This document shows, piece by piece, positions 17,079-26,515 of a stretch of DNA of 64,000 nt. The DNA is taken from NCBI RefSeq assembly GCF_014652655.1, contig NZ_BMZF01000001.1, positions 372,001 to 436,000 of the forward strand. Direction: 5' to 3'. Source of the DNA: Paramylibacter ulvae. GTDB lineage: Bacteria > Pseudomonadota > Alphaproteobacteria > Rhodobacterales > Rhodobacteraceae. The position numbers and the translations under genes were made by a program. The notes beneath the pieces were generated by a model. That model made no database searches, was not told where the DNA came from, and saw nothing but the letters and a program-made list of their open reading frames with translations. Position 1 is the first letter of the stretch. Each line of letters begins with the position of its first letter.

Positions 17079-18055
17079 CGCCGTGTCTCTGGTCGGCGCA
17101 AACGTTCGGTGATTTCTGCCATGATAGATATGGCAATTTCTGCGGGCGATTTTGACCCGATATCTGCACCAATTGGCGCATGTATTTTGGCTATTTCTGC
17201 ATCTGAAAATCCAGCCGATTGTAAATGTGCAACCCGTTTGGCATGGGTTTTGCGCGACCCAAGTGCGCCAATATAAAACGCATCACTTTTTAATGCGCGT
17301 TCCAACGCGGGGTTATCCATTTTTGGATCATGGGTTAATGTCACCACCGCCGTGCGTGGATCAAGCCCGATTACATCCATCGCATCATCGGGCCATTCAT
17401 CAACGAATTGATCGTCTGGAAAACGTTCCGTGGTGGCAAAACTGTCGCGCGGATCAACCAAAAACACTGCATATCCAGCCATGCGCGCCATCGCCGCCAA
17501 TGATTGTGTAATATGCACCGCCCCGACAATAGCCATGCGCAGCGGTGGATTGAACACGCCCGAATATGTTTGACCATCAAGGATGGATTTATCAGCTGCA
17601 AAAGCATCAGGTGCATCATCGGACGCAAGCAATTTGCGCGACCAGTTTGACAGGTTCACCTGATATCCAATCGCGCGGCGTGCATCCGCGGCGTTCACCA
17701 AATCCGCAATCATATCAACGCTTGGCCCATCACCCACACCAATAGGTTCGACCAAGATTTTAATGTTACCCCCACAGGCAAGACCAACGGCGAATGCCTC
17801 TTCATCTGCGACACCATATTCCAGCACGCGGCATTGCCCGTCGGCGATGGCCGATTGTGCCTCAAGGATCACTGCACCCTCGACACAGCCACCAGATACT
17901 GATCCGAAAAACGTGCCATCCTCGCTGATTGCCAATTGTGATCCTGCGGGGCGCGGGGCGGATCCCCACGTAGCGATCACGGTGGCCAATGCGGCACCCT
18001 TCCCGTTTGAAATGAATTCCATTGCCACACTTGGCATATGTTCTATCTGCGTCAT
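17075..18055 (-). CDS. coxF: CoxF, XdhC-like molybdenum enzyme maturation factor
   Basis: The 326-residue cytosolic protein has the XdhC/CoxI N-terminal pattern (ATVIATWGSAPRPAGSQLAI, GSVSGGCVEGAV) and a C-terminal Rossmann-like part (MAIVGAVHITQSLAAMARMAGY, FYIGALGSRKTHAKR). XdhC-type proteins bind the molybdenum cofactor, protect it and pass it to the target enzyme. ATGA overlaps with both coxE upstream and the MoeA/MocA fusion downstream show tight coupling. The name coxF follows the order in known cox clusters; the family is also called coxI-like. Confidence 0.85.
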   Translation of the reverse strand: MTQIEHMPSVAMEFISNGKGAALATVIATWGSAPRPAGSQLAISEDGTFFGSVSGGCVEGAVILEAQSAIADGQCRVLEYGVADEEAFAVGLACGGNIKILVEPIGVGDGPSVDMIADLVNAADARRAIGYQVNLSNWSRKLLASDDAPDAFAADKSILDGQTYSGVFNPPLRMAIVGAVHITQSLAAMARMAGYAVFLVDPRDSFATTERFPDDQFVDEWPDDAMDVIGLDPRTAVVTLTHDPKMDNPALERALKSDAFYIGALGSRKTHAKRVAHLQSAGFSDAEIAKIHAPIGADIGSKSPAEIAISIMAEITERLRRPETRR

Positions 18056-19281
18056 AACATGGCCTTCATGCGGTTCTTTTCACCGGTATTATGTGCATTG
18101 CTCAGCAGTTCGGCAAGTTCTTGCAATGATGCAAGGTTATGGCACGCACTGAAACTATCGACATGGGGCAGAATTGCGCGGATCCCCATCGCTTGGGGTT
18201 CAAACCCATCCCAACGTAGCAACGGATTTAACCATAATATGTGTTTCGCCGACAACGACAATCGCTGCATTTGTTGCGACAGGTTTTCAACATTCTCTCG
18301 TTCCAATCCATCGGTGATCAACAACACCATTGCGTTGCTTCCCAGCACACGGCGCGACCAATCTTTGTTGAACCGCTCTAATGATGTGCCAATCAATGTG
18401 CCACCATCCCAGTCGTTTACCCGATTGCCGATCAGTTTTAGCGCGGCATCAGGTTCTTTTTCGTTCAACATCCGGGTGATATTGGTCAGACGTGTGCCAA
18501 AGGTGAACGCATGAACACGCGCCCAACCCGCACCACGTTTGAGCGACACGGAATGAATGAAATGCATCATCATTCGCGAATACGCCGACATCGACCCCGA
18601 TATATCGCAAAGCACCACCAAATTAGGCGGCTGTTTCACCGCACGTTTGCGTGGCAATGATAATACTTCACCACCCAAACGCCGTGCGGCGCGAAATGCG
18701 GCGCGTGCATCTATCATATGACCATGACTGGCTGTTTGGTATCGACGCGACGGTGTTTTCAAAACAGGCAATTCCATTTTTGCAATGGCCCGTTCTGCAT
18801 CGCGCATTTCCGCGTTGCTCATTGCTTCAAAATCCATGTTTTTTAGCAATTCATTTTGCGACACGGATAATTGTGCGTCCAGCTCCAATTCATCGCGCAC
18901 CTGTTCGGGCGCATCACGCGTGGCGCCATCGGCCATCGCATCAGCCGCACGGTTTTCTGCGGGTTTTGGTTTTTTCTCTACTGGTGGTGCATTGATTACA
19001 GGCAACAGGTTTGTGATCATCTTTTCCAAAAACTCTGGATCGCGCCAAAACATGCGAAACACTTGTTCAAACACTTGTAAATGTTCTGGTCGGGTGATCA
19101 GGCTTGCACGCAAGGTTATGAAAAAATCGCGTCGATTAGTAAACCCCACGGTTTCAACGGCGCGAATGGCGTCGATCACTTGGGCTGTGCCAACGGGCAC
19201 GCCTGCGCGGCGCAACGCTTTGCAAAAATAGGTAATGTTCTCGGGCAACCGCCCGTGGGGCGTTATGGGGATAACGCTCAT
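18052..19281 (-). CDS. coxE: CoxE, von Willebrand factor A domain protein
   Basis: The 409-residue cytosolic protein carries a C-terminal VWA domain with a MIDAS motif in CDISGSMSAYSR and a later DGLERENVENL stretch. CoxE works with the CoxD ATPase to finish the copper-sulfur or sulfido ligand of the molybdenum site in carbon monoxide dehydrogenase. The central linker is charged. It overlaps coxD and coxF by four bases each (ATGA). Confidence 0.9.
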   Translation of the reverse strand: MSVIPITPHGRLPENITYFCKALRRAGVPVGTAQVIDAIRAVETVGFTNRRDFFITLRASLITRPEHLQVFEQVFRMFWRDPEFLEKMITNLLPVINAPPVEKKPKPAENRAADAMADGATRDAPEQVRDELELDAQLSVSQNELLKNMDFEAMSNAEMRDAERAIAKMELPVLKTPSRRYQTASHGHMIDARAAFRAARRLGGEVLSLPRKRAVKQPPNLVVLCDISGSMSAYSRMMMHFIHSVSLKRGAGWARVHAFTFGTRLTNITRMLNEKEPDAALKLIGNRVNDWDGGTLIGTSLERFNKDWSRRVLGSNAMVLLITDGLERENVENLSQQMQRLSLSAKHILWLNPLLRWDGFEPQAMGIRAILPHVDSFSACHNLASLQELAELLSNAHNTGEKNRMKAML

Positions 19282-20165
19282 CCCGCCTCGCGCAGATCGG
19301 CGCGTACGGTTTCCAAAATACGGCCGACCTCTGACCCATGCAATTTTGCGATGTCGTCTTGGTATTTCAATACCGCACCAATGGTATCGGCAATCACATC
19401 AGGTGACAGGGCAACAACATCCAACGCTACCAAACATTTCGCCCAATCTAGCGTTTCAGCAAGACCAGGTTTTTTAAACAAATCCTCACCCCGCAATCGT
19501 TGAACAAAGGCAACGATTTCACCGCTAAGCTGAGCTTTGGCCTCTGGTACGCGCGATTGTAAAATTTCCAATTCGCGTTCGAAATCGGGGTAATCAACCC
19601 AGTGGTATAAACAGCGCCGTTTCAATGCATCATGCACCTCGCGGGTGCGGTTGGATGTCAGGATCACAATTGGCGGTTCGGGTGCCTTGATCGTACCAAT
19701 TTCGGGTACGCTGACCTGATAATCGGATAATGCTTCAAGCAAGAACGCCTCGAACGGGGCATCGGTGCGATCAATTTCGTCGATCAACAGGATGGGCGCA
19801 CCATTTGCATGGGGTTCCAATGCCTGTAACAACGGACGTTTGATCAAAAATTCGTCGGTATAAATATCGCGCGCATCATCCCCGCGCATCGCCAGCATTT
19901 GTTTGGCGAAATTCCATTCGTAAACGGCGGTGGATGCATCAAGACCTTCGTAACATTGCAAACGGATCAAATCGCGCCCCAATGCAGCGGCCAGCGTTTT
20001 GGCCAGTTCGGTTTTACCCACCCCTGCTTCGCCCTCCAAAAATATCGGGCGATCAAGCGAGAGCGACAGAAACGTCAAAGTGCCCAAGCGACGATCACAG
20101 ATGTAGCCTTGGCCGCGCAACAGGGTCAGCGTTTCGTCGATGGATTTGGGTATGTTATTCGTCAT
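19278..20165 (-). CDS. coxD: CoxD, MoxR-type AAA+ ATPase
   Basis: The 295-residue ATPase has Walker A GEAGVGKTEL, Walker B ILLIDEIDR and sensor 1 ILTSNRTREVHDALKRR. In Oligotropha CoxD is a membrane-attached chaperone that helps assemble the Mo-S-Cu centre. The operon order coxM, coxD, coxE matches known form II clusters. A strong hairpin lies in the 70-base gap between coxM and coxD. Confidence 0.9.
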   Translation of the reverse strand: MTNNIPKSIDETLTLLRGQGYICDRRLGTLTFLSLSLDRPIFLEGEAGVGKTELAKTLAAALGRDLIRLQCYEGLDASTAVYEWNFAKQMLAMRGDDARDIYTDEFLIKRPLLQALEPHANGAPILLIDEIDRTDAPFEAFLLEALSDYQVSVPEIGTIKAPEPPIVILTSNRTREVHDALKRRCLYHWVDYPDFERELEILQSRVPEAKAQLSGEIVAFVQRLRGEDLFKKPGLAETLDWAKCLVALDVVALSPDVIADTIGAVLKYQDDIAKLHGSEVGRILETVRADLREAG

Positions 20166-20185
20166 ATAGCCACACTAACAAACTT

Positions 20186-20209
20186 CACCAGCCCAACAAG
20201 GGGCTGGTG
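20186..20209. terminator. Intercistronic hairpin between coxM and coxD
   Basis: Nine perfect pairs (CACCAGCCC 20186-20194 with GGGCTGGTG 20201-20209) surround a six-base loop. On the coding strand no long T-run follows directly, so full termination is doubtful. It could be an attenuator or an RNA-stability element that lowers expression of maturation genes relative to the enzyme subunits. Confidence 0.7.
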
Positions 20210-20235
20210 GATTTCAGTTTTGATAACACTGCGAA

Positions 20236-21069
20236 TTAGGCAGCATCGACCGCGCGTTTTGCCATCACTCCAATCAGATTGGCACGATAGGCCGCATTGC
20301 CGTGAATGTCGGATAACAATCCTTCGGCACCGACATTCACACCTGCGGCCGATGCGGACGACCAATCGGATGAAAGCGCCGCTTCCAAACCAGCGTGGCG
20401 GAATACACCGTCATCGCCAGCACCTGTTACCGATACACGTACATCACCATCAATGGATTTGGCCACAAACACACCGACCATCGCGTAACGCGATGCGGGT
20501 ACGGGGAATTTCCCATAACCTGCATTCGCCGGGGCTTGGAAGGACACAGATTTGATAACCTCGCCCTCGTTCAGCGCCGTTGAAAACATTCCCGTGAAAA
20601 AATCATCGGCACTAATGTCACGCGATGTGGTGTGAATGGTTGCACCCAAGGCCAGCAAGGCCGCAGGATAATCCGCTGCTGGATCATTATTGGCAATCGA
20701 TCCACCAAGGGTGCCGCGATGGCGCACTGCTGGATCACCGATATTGGCGGCAAGCCCCGTGATTGCAGGACAAACAGCAGCCAAATCGGCGTTATTGGCC
20801 ACATCATAATGGGTGGTTGTGGCACCGATTGTGATGGTTTCACCGCCCTTTGCCTTTAACACACCCAGTTTTTTGCGCTGCTCAATCGTAACACCGCTCA
20901 GTTCTGCGATGCCACTGATATCAATCAGATCGGATGGTGCGGCAAGATGTTGCTTCATTGTGGGGATCAAGGTTTGACCACCCGCCAATATTTTCGCCTC
21001 TGGCGATGCCCCCAACAGGGATGCCGCGTTGGCCGCATCAGACGCTTTGTGATATTTTGTCGTATACAT
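20236..21069 (-). CDS. coxM: CoxM, FAD-binding medium subunit
   Basis: The 277-residue flavoprotein subunit starts MYTTKYHKAS at 21069 behind GGAGAG; a longer open frame reaches into coxL but has no supporting start. FAD-site motifs are AKILAGGQTLIPTMK and TIGATTTHYDV, followed by LGGSIANNDPAADYPAALLALGA. It moves electrons from the iron-sulfur subunit to the quinone pool or a carrier. It follows coxL by 11 bases. Order S-L-M is that of form II enzymes. Confidence 0.93.
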   Translation of the reverse strand: MYTTKYHKASDAANAASLLGASPEAKILAGGQTLIPTMKQHLAAPSDLIDISGIAELSGVTIEQRKKLGVLKAKGGETITIGATTTHYDVANNADLAAVCPAITGLAANIGDPAVRHRGTLGGSIANNDPAADYPAALLALGATIHTTSRDISADDFFTGMFSTALNEGEVIKSVSFQAPANAGYGKFPVPASRYAMVGVFVAKSIDGDVRVSVTGAGDDGVFRHAGLEAALSSDWSSASAAGVNVGAEGLLSDIHGNAAYRANLIGVMAKRAVDAA

Positions 21070-21080
21070 CTTTGCTCTCC

Positions 21081-23438
21081 TTATTCTGCGGCTTGTTTGG
21101 ATGCTTCTTGCAAAGCGGCCCAAACAGCACTTGGGGTTGCTGGCATGTTGAGGTTGTTGTTACCGATTGCATCTGTGATCGCGTTGATCACCGCTGGTGG
21201 CGATCCAATCGCACCAGCCTCGCCACAGCCTTTCATACCCAATGGATTGCCTGGGCATTCGGTTGATTGATGCATAACCTGATACATCGGCACATCATCC
21301 GCGCGTGGCATACAGTAATCCATGTATGATGCGGATAACTGTTGCCCATCGGGATCATATACCACGCCTTCGAACATGGCTTGACCAATACCTTGGGCAA
21401 GACCGCCGTGTACTTGGCCTTCGACGATCATCGGGTTGATGATTGTGCCAAAGTCATCGGATGCAGTGAATTGGATGATCTTGGTCACACCCGTTTCTGG
21501 ATCAACCTCGACCTCGCAAATGTAACAGCCCGCAGGAAAGGTAAAGTTGCTTGGATCATAAAACGCAGATTCTTTTAGACCTGGTTCCATGCCCTCTGGG
21601 ATATTATGCGCGGTATAGGCGGCAAGGCCAACCTCGTGCCACAACATCTGTTTATCCGTGCCCTTCACCTTGACCGCGCCATCCTCGATGATGATGTCAT
21701 CTTCGGATGCTTCCAGCACATGTGCGCCAATCTTTTTGACCTTGGCCTCAACCTTATCCATTGCCTTGACGATGGCGGACATGCCAACCGCGCCAGAGCG
21801 TGAACCATAGGTACCCATGCCAAATTGCACCTTGTCCGTGTCACCATGAACAATCGCCACATTTTCCGTGGGCAGACCAAAACGTTCCGCCACGATTTGT
21901 GCGAATGTTGTTTCATGTCCCTGTCCGTGGCTGTGTGAACCCGTCAGGATTTCAATTGTGCCAACGGGGTTTACCCGTACCTCGGCACTTTCCCACAGAC
22001 CAACACCAGCACCAAGGCTACCAACCGCTGCTGACGGAGCAATACCGCAGGCCTCGATGTAGTTTGAAAAACCAATACCGCGCAATTTGCCACGTTTTGC
22101 GGCCTCTGTTCGGCGTTTTTCGAACCCTTTGTAATCGGCAGCGTCCATTGCTTGTTTTTGGTTTGCTGCAAAATCACCACTGTCATAGGCCATGATTACA
22201 GGCGTTTGATGTGGGAATTCTTTGACAAAGTTTTTCAAACGCAATTCCGCAGGATCAACACCCAATTGGCGTGCAGCGGTTTCCATCATGCGTTCCATAA
22301 CGAAACTGGCCTCTGGTCGCCCTGCGCCGCGATATGCGTCAACTGGCACGGTGTTTGTGTAAACACCTTGCACATCAGCATACACATTTTCGATGTTATA
22401 TTGTCCTGACAAAAGTGTTGCATACAGGTAGGTCGGCGTGGCCGAACTAAACAACGACATATATGCGCCAAGGTTTGCCTTGGTATTCACGCGAAGCCCG
22501 ACAATTTTATGGTTCTTATCAAAACCCATCTTTGCATGGGTAACGTGGTCACGCCCATGTGCATCTGTTAAAAATGCCTCTGTGCGATCAGATGTCCATT
22601 TCACCGAACGATTGGTTTTCATGGATGCCCACAAACATGTGATTTCTTCGGGATAGATATAAATCTTGGACCCAAAACCACCACCAACATCGGGTGCAAT
22701 CACACGCAGTTTATGTTCTGGTGCCACGTTATAAAACGCAGACAGAACCAAACGTGCAACATGTGGATTTTGCGATGTGGTGTATAGGGTATAATGATCC
22801 TCGGATTCATTAAATGTGGCGATTGCGGAACGTGGCTCCATCGGATTTGGTGCCAAACGGTTGTTCACAATGTCCATCTCGACAATATGTTCCGCGCTTG
22901 CCAATGCCGCATCGGTTGGTTCCTTGTTACCAATTTCCCAGTCAAAGATTAGATTGCCCGGTGCGTTTTCGTGAATTTGCGGTGCACCATCTGCCAGAGC
23001 CTCGACAGAGCCAACAACAACGGGCAGCGTTTCATAATCAACGACCACGGATTCCGCCGCCAGTTTGGCAATTTCGGCACTGTCCGCGATGACAACAGCA
23101 ACCGCGTCACCCACATAACGCACCTTTTCGGTGGCCAGTGCGGACCAAGCACCCATATTCATTGGCGTGCCATCCTTGGATGTTACACCCCAACCGCAAA
23201 TGATGTTACCAATGCCATCGCCCGTTAATTGATGCCCGTTAAGAACGTCAACAACGCCCTCCATCGCCAATGCGGCGGATGCATCGATGCCTTTGACATT
23301 TGCATGGGCATGTGGTGATCGCACGAATGCGGCATAGGCTTGGTTTGGTTCGATGATATCATCGGTATATCGCCCCTTGCCTGTGATAAAACGTTTGTCC
23401 TCTTTGCGCAGGACTCTTGCGCCAATACCTTCAGTCAT
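21081..23438 (-). CDS. coxL: CoxL, molybdenum large subunit, form II
   Basis: This 785-residue xanthine-oxidase-family subunit binds molybdopterin cytosine dinucleotide. The active-site loop reads AYRGAGR, the form II signature; true form I carbon monoxide dehydrogenase has AYxCSFR. Other motifs are GGGFGSKIYIYPEE, HSHGQGHETTFAQ and GCGEAGAIGSPP with the catalytic Glu. Two nearby ATGs compete: GGAGG lies one base before 23444 but seven before 23438, so I prefer 23438. Form II enzymes oxidise CO poorly or not at all in several tested strains, so the physiological substrate is open. Confidence 0.93.
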   Translation of the reverse strand: MTEGIGARVLRKEDKRFITGKGRYTDDIIEPNQAYAAFVRSPHAHANVKGIDASAALAMEGVVDVLNGHQLTGDGIGNIICGWGVTSKDGTPMNMGAWSALATEKVRYVGDAVAVVIADSAEIAKLAAESVVVDYETLPVVVGSVEALADGAPQIHENAPGNLIFDWEIGNKEPTDAALASAEHIVEMDIVNNRLAPNPMEPRSAIATFNESEDHYTLYTTSQNPHVARLVLSAFYNVAPEHKLRVIAPDVGGGFGSKIYIYPEEITCLWASMKTNRSVKWTSDRTEAFLTDAHGRDHVTHAKMGFDKNHKIVGLRVNTKANLGAYMSLFSSATPTYLYATLLSGQYNIENVYADVQGVYTNTVPVDAYRGAGRPEASFVMERMMETAARQLGVDPAELRLKNFVKEFPHQTPVIMAYDSGDFAANQKQAMDAADYKGFEKRRTEAAKRGKLRGIGFSNYIEACGIAPSAAVGSLGAGVGLWESAEVRVNPVGTIEILTGSHSHGQGHETTFAQIVAERFGLPTENVAIVHGDTDKVQFGMGTYGSRSGAVGMSAIVKAMDKVEAKVKKIGAHVLEASEDDIIIEDGAVKVKGTDKQMLWHEVGLAAYTAHNIPEGMEPGLKESAFYDPSNFTFPAGCYICEVEVDPETGVTKIIQFTASDDFGTIINPMIVEGQVHGGLAQGIGQAMFEGVVYDPDGQQLSASYMDYCMPRADDVPMYQVMHQSTECPGNPLGMKGCGEAGAIGSPPAVINAITDAIGNNNLNMPATPSAVWAALQEASKQAAE

Positions 23439-23451
23439 GGTCATTCCTCCC

Positions 23452-23937
23452 TTACGCAGCTGTCATTTTGGACGCACCGTCCTGAATGGATTTCACGATG
23501 TTATGATACCCCGTGCAGCGGCAAATATTTCCCTCAAGCTCGTGGCGAATGGCGTCTTCTGTTAATTCTTTGCCCGCTTCCTGATATCGTTTCACCATAT
23601 CGGTAGCTGTCATAATCATGCCCGGTGTACAAAACCCACACTGAAGCCCGTGATTTTCCTTGAACGCCACCTGCATCGGGTGCAGATCATCCTTGGATGT
23701 CGCCAATCCCTCCACCGTGGTCACTGTCGCGCCTTCGGCGGCGGCGGCAAGCATGGTGCAAGATTTCATCGCTTGGCCGTTTACATGCACAACACATGCG
23801 CCACATTGGCTGGTATCGCACCCAACATGCGTGCCCGTCAGGCGTAGATGTTCACGAATATATTCCACCAGCAAGGTGTTATCGGAAACATCCTTACTGG
23901 CGGCCTTTCCGTTTACCGTCATTGTTATTTTTGTCAT
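23452..23937 (-). CDS. coxS: CoxS, small iron-sulfur subunit
   Basis: The 161-residue protein carries two [2Fe-2S] clusters. The plant-type ferredoxin half has CDTSQCGAC plus a later Cys in KSCTML, and the second half has CGFCTPGM and ICRCTGY. It shuttles electrons from the molybdenum centre to FAD. It has the normal length for the family and is followed 13 bases later by coxL. Confidence 0.95.
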   Translation of the reverse strand: MTKITMTVNGKAASKDVSDNTLLVEYIREHLRLTGTHVGCDTSQCGACVVHVNGQAMKSCTMLAAAAEGATVTTVEGLATSKDDLHPMQVAFKENHGLQCGFCTPGMIMTATDMVKRYQEAGKELTEDAIRHELEGNICRCTGYHNIVKSIQDGASKMTAA

Positions 23938-23959
23938 TGTTTTCCTCCGCTATTGTAAT

Positions 23960-24484
23960 TTATGCGCCGCCAAATAAACGTTTAAGCCATGCCCAGAACC
24001 CACCCTGTTTTGCAGGTTGTGCTGTGCTGGCCGCGGGTGCGCCCCCACCTTCGACGATCTCTTGAAATTTTTGAAAAAACTGGTCTGCCATTTTGCTGGC
24101 AAAACTGTCGATGATACGTGATCCAAGCTGGGCAAGTTTACCCCCGACCTTGGCCTCTACGTTATATGCTAATTCTGTGCCGCTACCATTTGGTGTGAGG
24201 GTCACATCGGCACCACCTTTGGCAAAACCAGCAACGCCACCCTGCCCTTCGCCACTGATTGTCAGGCTATGTGGTGCGTTCAAATCGGACAAATTAACAA
24301 TGCCCTTAAACGTGGCCTTTACCGGCCCCACACGTTGCACAACGGTTGCTGTAAACCCAGTTTCAGCGTCCCCTGTCATTTCCTGACAACCTGGCACGCA
24401 TTGCTTTAACACTTCGGGATCAAGGATTGCTTTCCAAACGGTTGCTGGATCGGCCTTGATCACGCGGGTATCTTTTAATTCCAC
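23960..24484 (-). CDS. coxG: CoxG, SRPBCC-fold membrane-recruitment protein
   Basis: The 174-residue protein starts with GTG at 24484 behind GGGAG ([21 protein letters not shown]); longer frames lack a start. It has the START/SRPBCC fold common to CoxG and ends with a short tail [14 protein letters not shown], an amphipathic or membrane-inserting helix after an Ala/Pro-rich linker. CoxG proteins link the enzyme to the membrane, and recent work shows that a mycobacterial CoxG delivers quinone. It heads the cox operon and is divergent from the LuxR-type regulator. Confidence 0.87.
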   Translation of the reverse strand: MELKDTRVIKADPATVWKAILDPEVLKQCVPGCQEMTGDAETGFTATVVQRVGPVKATFKGIVNLSDLNAPHSLTISGEGQGGVAGFAKGGADVTLTPNGSGTELAYNVEAKVGGKLAQLGSRIIDSFASKMADQFFQKFQEIVEGGGAPAASTAQPAKQGGFWAWLKRLFGGA

Positions 24485-24539
24485 GATTCTTGTCTCCCAA
24501 TAATGGGGTAACTCTATGCTTGAACTGCGAAACCCAAAA

Positions 24540-24594
24540 TACGACCAATGTCCAAGTCGCCATTCAGTTGAATACATCCCTTATTTTGGTTAGC
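24540..24594. promoter_or_regulatory. Putative operator in the coxG / LuxR-regulator intergenic region
   Basis: TACGACCAA (24540-24548) is identical to the half-site upstream of the PQQ dehydrogenase at 13497. After 35 bases comes TTTTGGTTAGC (24584-24594), a partial inverted partner. The spacing between arms (35 bases) is close to the 41 bases at the dehydrogenase. The site is 47 bases upstream of the regulator ATG and 56 upstream of coxG. It may mediate autoregulation or link cox to the same control. Confidence 0.45.
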
Positions 24595-24640
24595 TTAGGC
24601 CATTATCTGATGTGACCAATAAACTCTGTGAAAGTATTCA

Positions 24641-25354
24641 ATGAACGAGATCGCAACGGAACAGCATAAAATTGATCTGAACTCAGCATTAATTGTTGAT
24701 GATCATCCCCTATTTTGTGACGCGTTGTCATTGATCGTTCAGATGGTATCGGACATTGAAACACCCGACACTGCCGCTTCGCTACAAGGTGCATTGGACA
24801 AACTGGACGCAGGTTTAAACCCCGACATTGTATTGCTGGACCTCAGCCTGCCTGATGTTAACGGCTTGGATGGGTTGATGCGCATCCGTGCACGCAACGA
24901 CAAATTAATCATCGTCGTGGTGTCATCCATGTCAGACAATCAAATGATCCGATCAACGATTGCAGCCGGTGCAAATGGATTTATTCCAAAACACAGCGCC
25001 AAGGAAGTATTCAAACAAGCGTTTGAAACATTACAAAGTGGTAAAACATATTTGCCGCCAGAATTCATTGAATCGCCCAATCCCGAAACCGACGACGATT
25101 CACCACAAATAGTGATTGACAAACTGGCCACATTAACCCGCCAGCAGGGTCGTATTTTGCGCCTGATGAGCGATGGGAAATTAAACAAACAAATAGCCTA
25201 TGAATTGTCGATCGCAGAGGCTACGGTAAAGGCTCATATCACGGCTATTTTGCGCAAATTAAACGCACAAAATCGCACACAGGCGGTTTTGTTGTTACAA
25301 CAAGCAAAATTCCAAAACCTTGCCCAAATGCAGGCGGATGTGAATACACATTAA
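24641..25354 (+). CDS. LuxR/NarL-family response regulator, AgmR/ErbR/PedR1-like
   Basis: The 237-residue protein has an N-terminal receiver (about 15-135, phosphorylation site Asp67 in VLLDLSLPD) and a C-terminal LuxR helix-turn-helix (about 165-225: LTRQQGRILRLMSDGKLNKQIAYELSIAEATVKAHI). It resembles regulators of quinoprotein ethanol oxidation in Pseudomonas (AgmR/ErbR/PedR1). It is followed by a FIST gene and a hybrid kinase, the companions often seen with that system. The shared TACGACCAA motif upstream of this gene and of the PQQ dehydrogenase supports the link. The target is inferred. Confidence 0.75.
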   Translation: MNEIATEQHKIDLNSALIVDDHPLFCDALSLIVQMVSDIETPDTAASLQGALDKLDAGLNPDIVLLDLSLPDVNGLDGLMRIRARNDKLIIVVVSSMSDNQMIRSTIAAGANGFIPKHSAKEVFKQAFETLQSGKTYLPPEFIESPNPETDDDSPQIVIDKLATLTRQQGRILRLMSDGKLNKQIAYELSIAEATVKAHITAILRKLNAQNRTQAVLLLQQAKFQNLAQMQADVNTH

Positions 25355-25375
25355 CCACAACTTTGGGAGGGGTTT

Positions 25376-26512
25376 GTGGTGTCTCAGGAACACATTGTGC
25401 GCAGCGCATCAATCGCAGCGCACCACCCAAACGCAATAAAAACGCTTGCCGCCGATCTAGGCGAAGATTTGGCGCATGTCTTTTTATACGTTTCGCCAAG
25501 CGTTAATTTTGACGACATCGCAAAACAGGCACAACACCTGTTTCACGCCGACTGCATTGTTGCCTGCACCACCGCGGGTGAAATCATGTCTGGTTATACC
25601 GAGGATCAGATTGTGGCGGTAGGGTTGCCAAACAACCACTTTGCCACAAAATCCATTTTGATCAAGGATGTAACATCTGTAAATACCAATGATCTTATTG
25701 GTGAAATGATCCGTGCACGTACCGAACTTACCGATGCCAACCCGATGTTTTCGCACGAAGTTGCGTTTTTAATCGTTGATGGCCTGTCATTGTTCGAAGA
25801 TCAATTGGTCAGCAAAATATCATCTGGTCTTGGCCCTGTTCCATTGTTTGGCGGATCTGCTGGTGATGGCACACGGTTTGAAAAAACCTATGTCGCGTGC
25901 AACGGCGTCAGCCATCAAAACGCAGCCGTTTTAACATTCATGCGCAGCGATTGCGTGATTGAAAGCTTTAGCTTGGATCACCTGTCCGCTAGCAGTGAAA
26001 AAATGGTTGTAACCCGCGCCGATCCAGCACGCCGTATTGTGCATGAAATCAACGCCGAACCCGCCGCGCGCGAATATGCACGCATATTAGGACGCGATCC
26101 AAATCAGTTGTCGGAATTTACATTCGCATCCAACCCATTGGTCGTGCGCGTTGGCGGACGCCATCATGTGCGCGCCATTCAACAGGTAACCAAAGACGGC
26201 GATTTGGTGTTTTTCTCGGCCATAGACGAAGGGTTGGTTTTAACCCTTGCCGATGCCGAAGATATGGAAACCCATCTGGAACGAGAATTTTCAAAAATTG
26301 CGGATCAGGGATCACTGGATTGTATGTTGATTTGCGATTGTATTTTGCGCAGACTAGAAGCAGCCCAAAGCCAAAAAACAATTGCACTGTCCAATATCAT
26401 GGCCAAAAACCGCGCAATCGGTTTTAACACATATGGCGAACAATTTGGCGCAATGCATGTGAATCAAACCATGACAGGTGTTGCGATTTATCGCCCCGAA
26501 AACAAAGTTTAA
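25376..26512 (+). CDS. FIST-domain sensory protein
   Basis: The 378-residue protein has a FIST N domain (about 30-220) and FIST C domain (about 225-360). Typical stretches are HADCIVACTTAGEIMSGY, GLGPVPLFGGSAGDG and the C-terminal ALSNIMAKNRAIGFNTYGEQFGAMHVNQTMTGVAIY. FIST domains are predicted to sense small ligands, perhaps amino acids or related acids. The start is one of two tandem GTG codons (25376 or 25379), with GGGAGG five or eight bases upstream. It lies between a response regulator and a histidine kinase, four bases from the latter, so the three form one signalling unit. Confidence 0.85.
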   Translation: MVSQEHIVRSASIAAHHPNAIKTLAADLGEDLAHVFLYVSPSVNFDDIAKQAQHLFHADCIVACTTAGEIMSGYTEDQIVAVGLPNNHFATKSILIKDVTSVNTNDLIGEMIRARTELTDANPMFSHEVAFLIVDGLSLFEDQLVSKISSGLGPVPLFGGSAGDGTRFEKTYVACNGVSHQNAAVLTFMRSDCVIESFSLDHLSASSEKMVVTRADPARRIVHEINAEPAAREYARILGRDPNQLSEFTFASNPLVVRVGGRHHVRAIQQVTKDGDLVFFSAIDEGLVLTLADAEDMETHLEREFSKIADQGSLDCMLICDCILRRLEAAQSQKTIALSNIMAKNRAIGFNTYGEQFGAMHVNQTMTGVAIYRPENKV

Positions 26513-26515
26513 CGC

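Noticed and set aside
21081-23438. Form I carbon monoxide dehydrogenase
   Set aside because: The active-site loop is AYRGAGR and the gene order is S-L-M, both form II.
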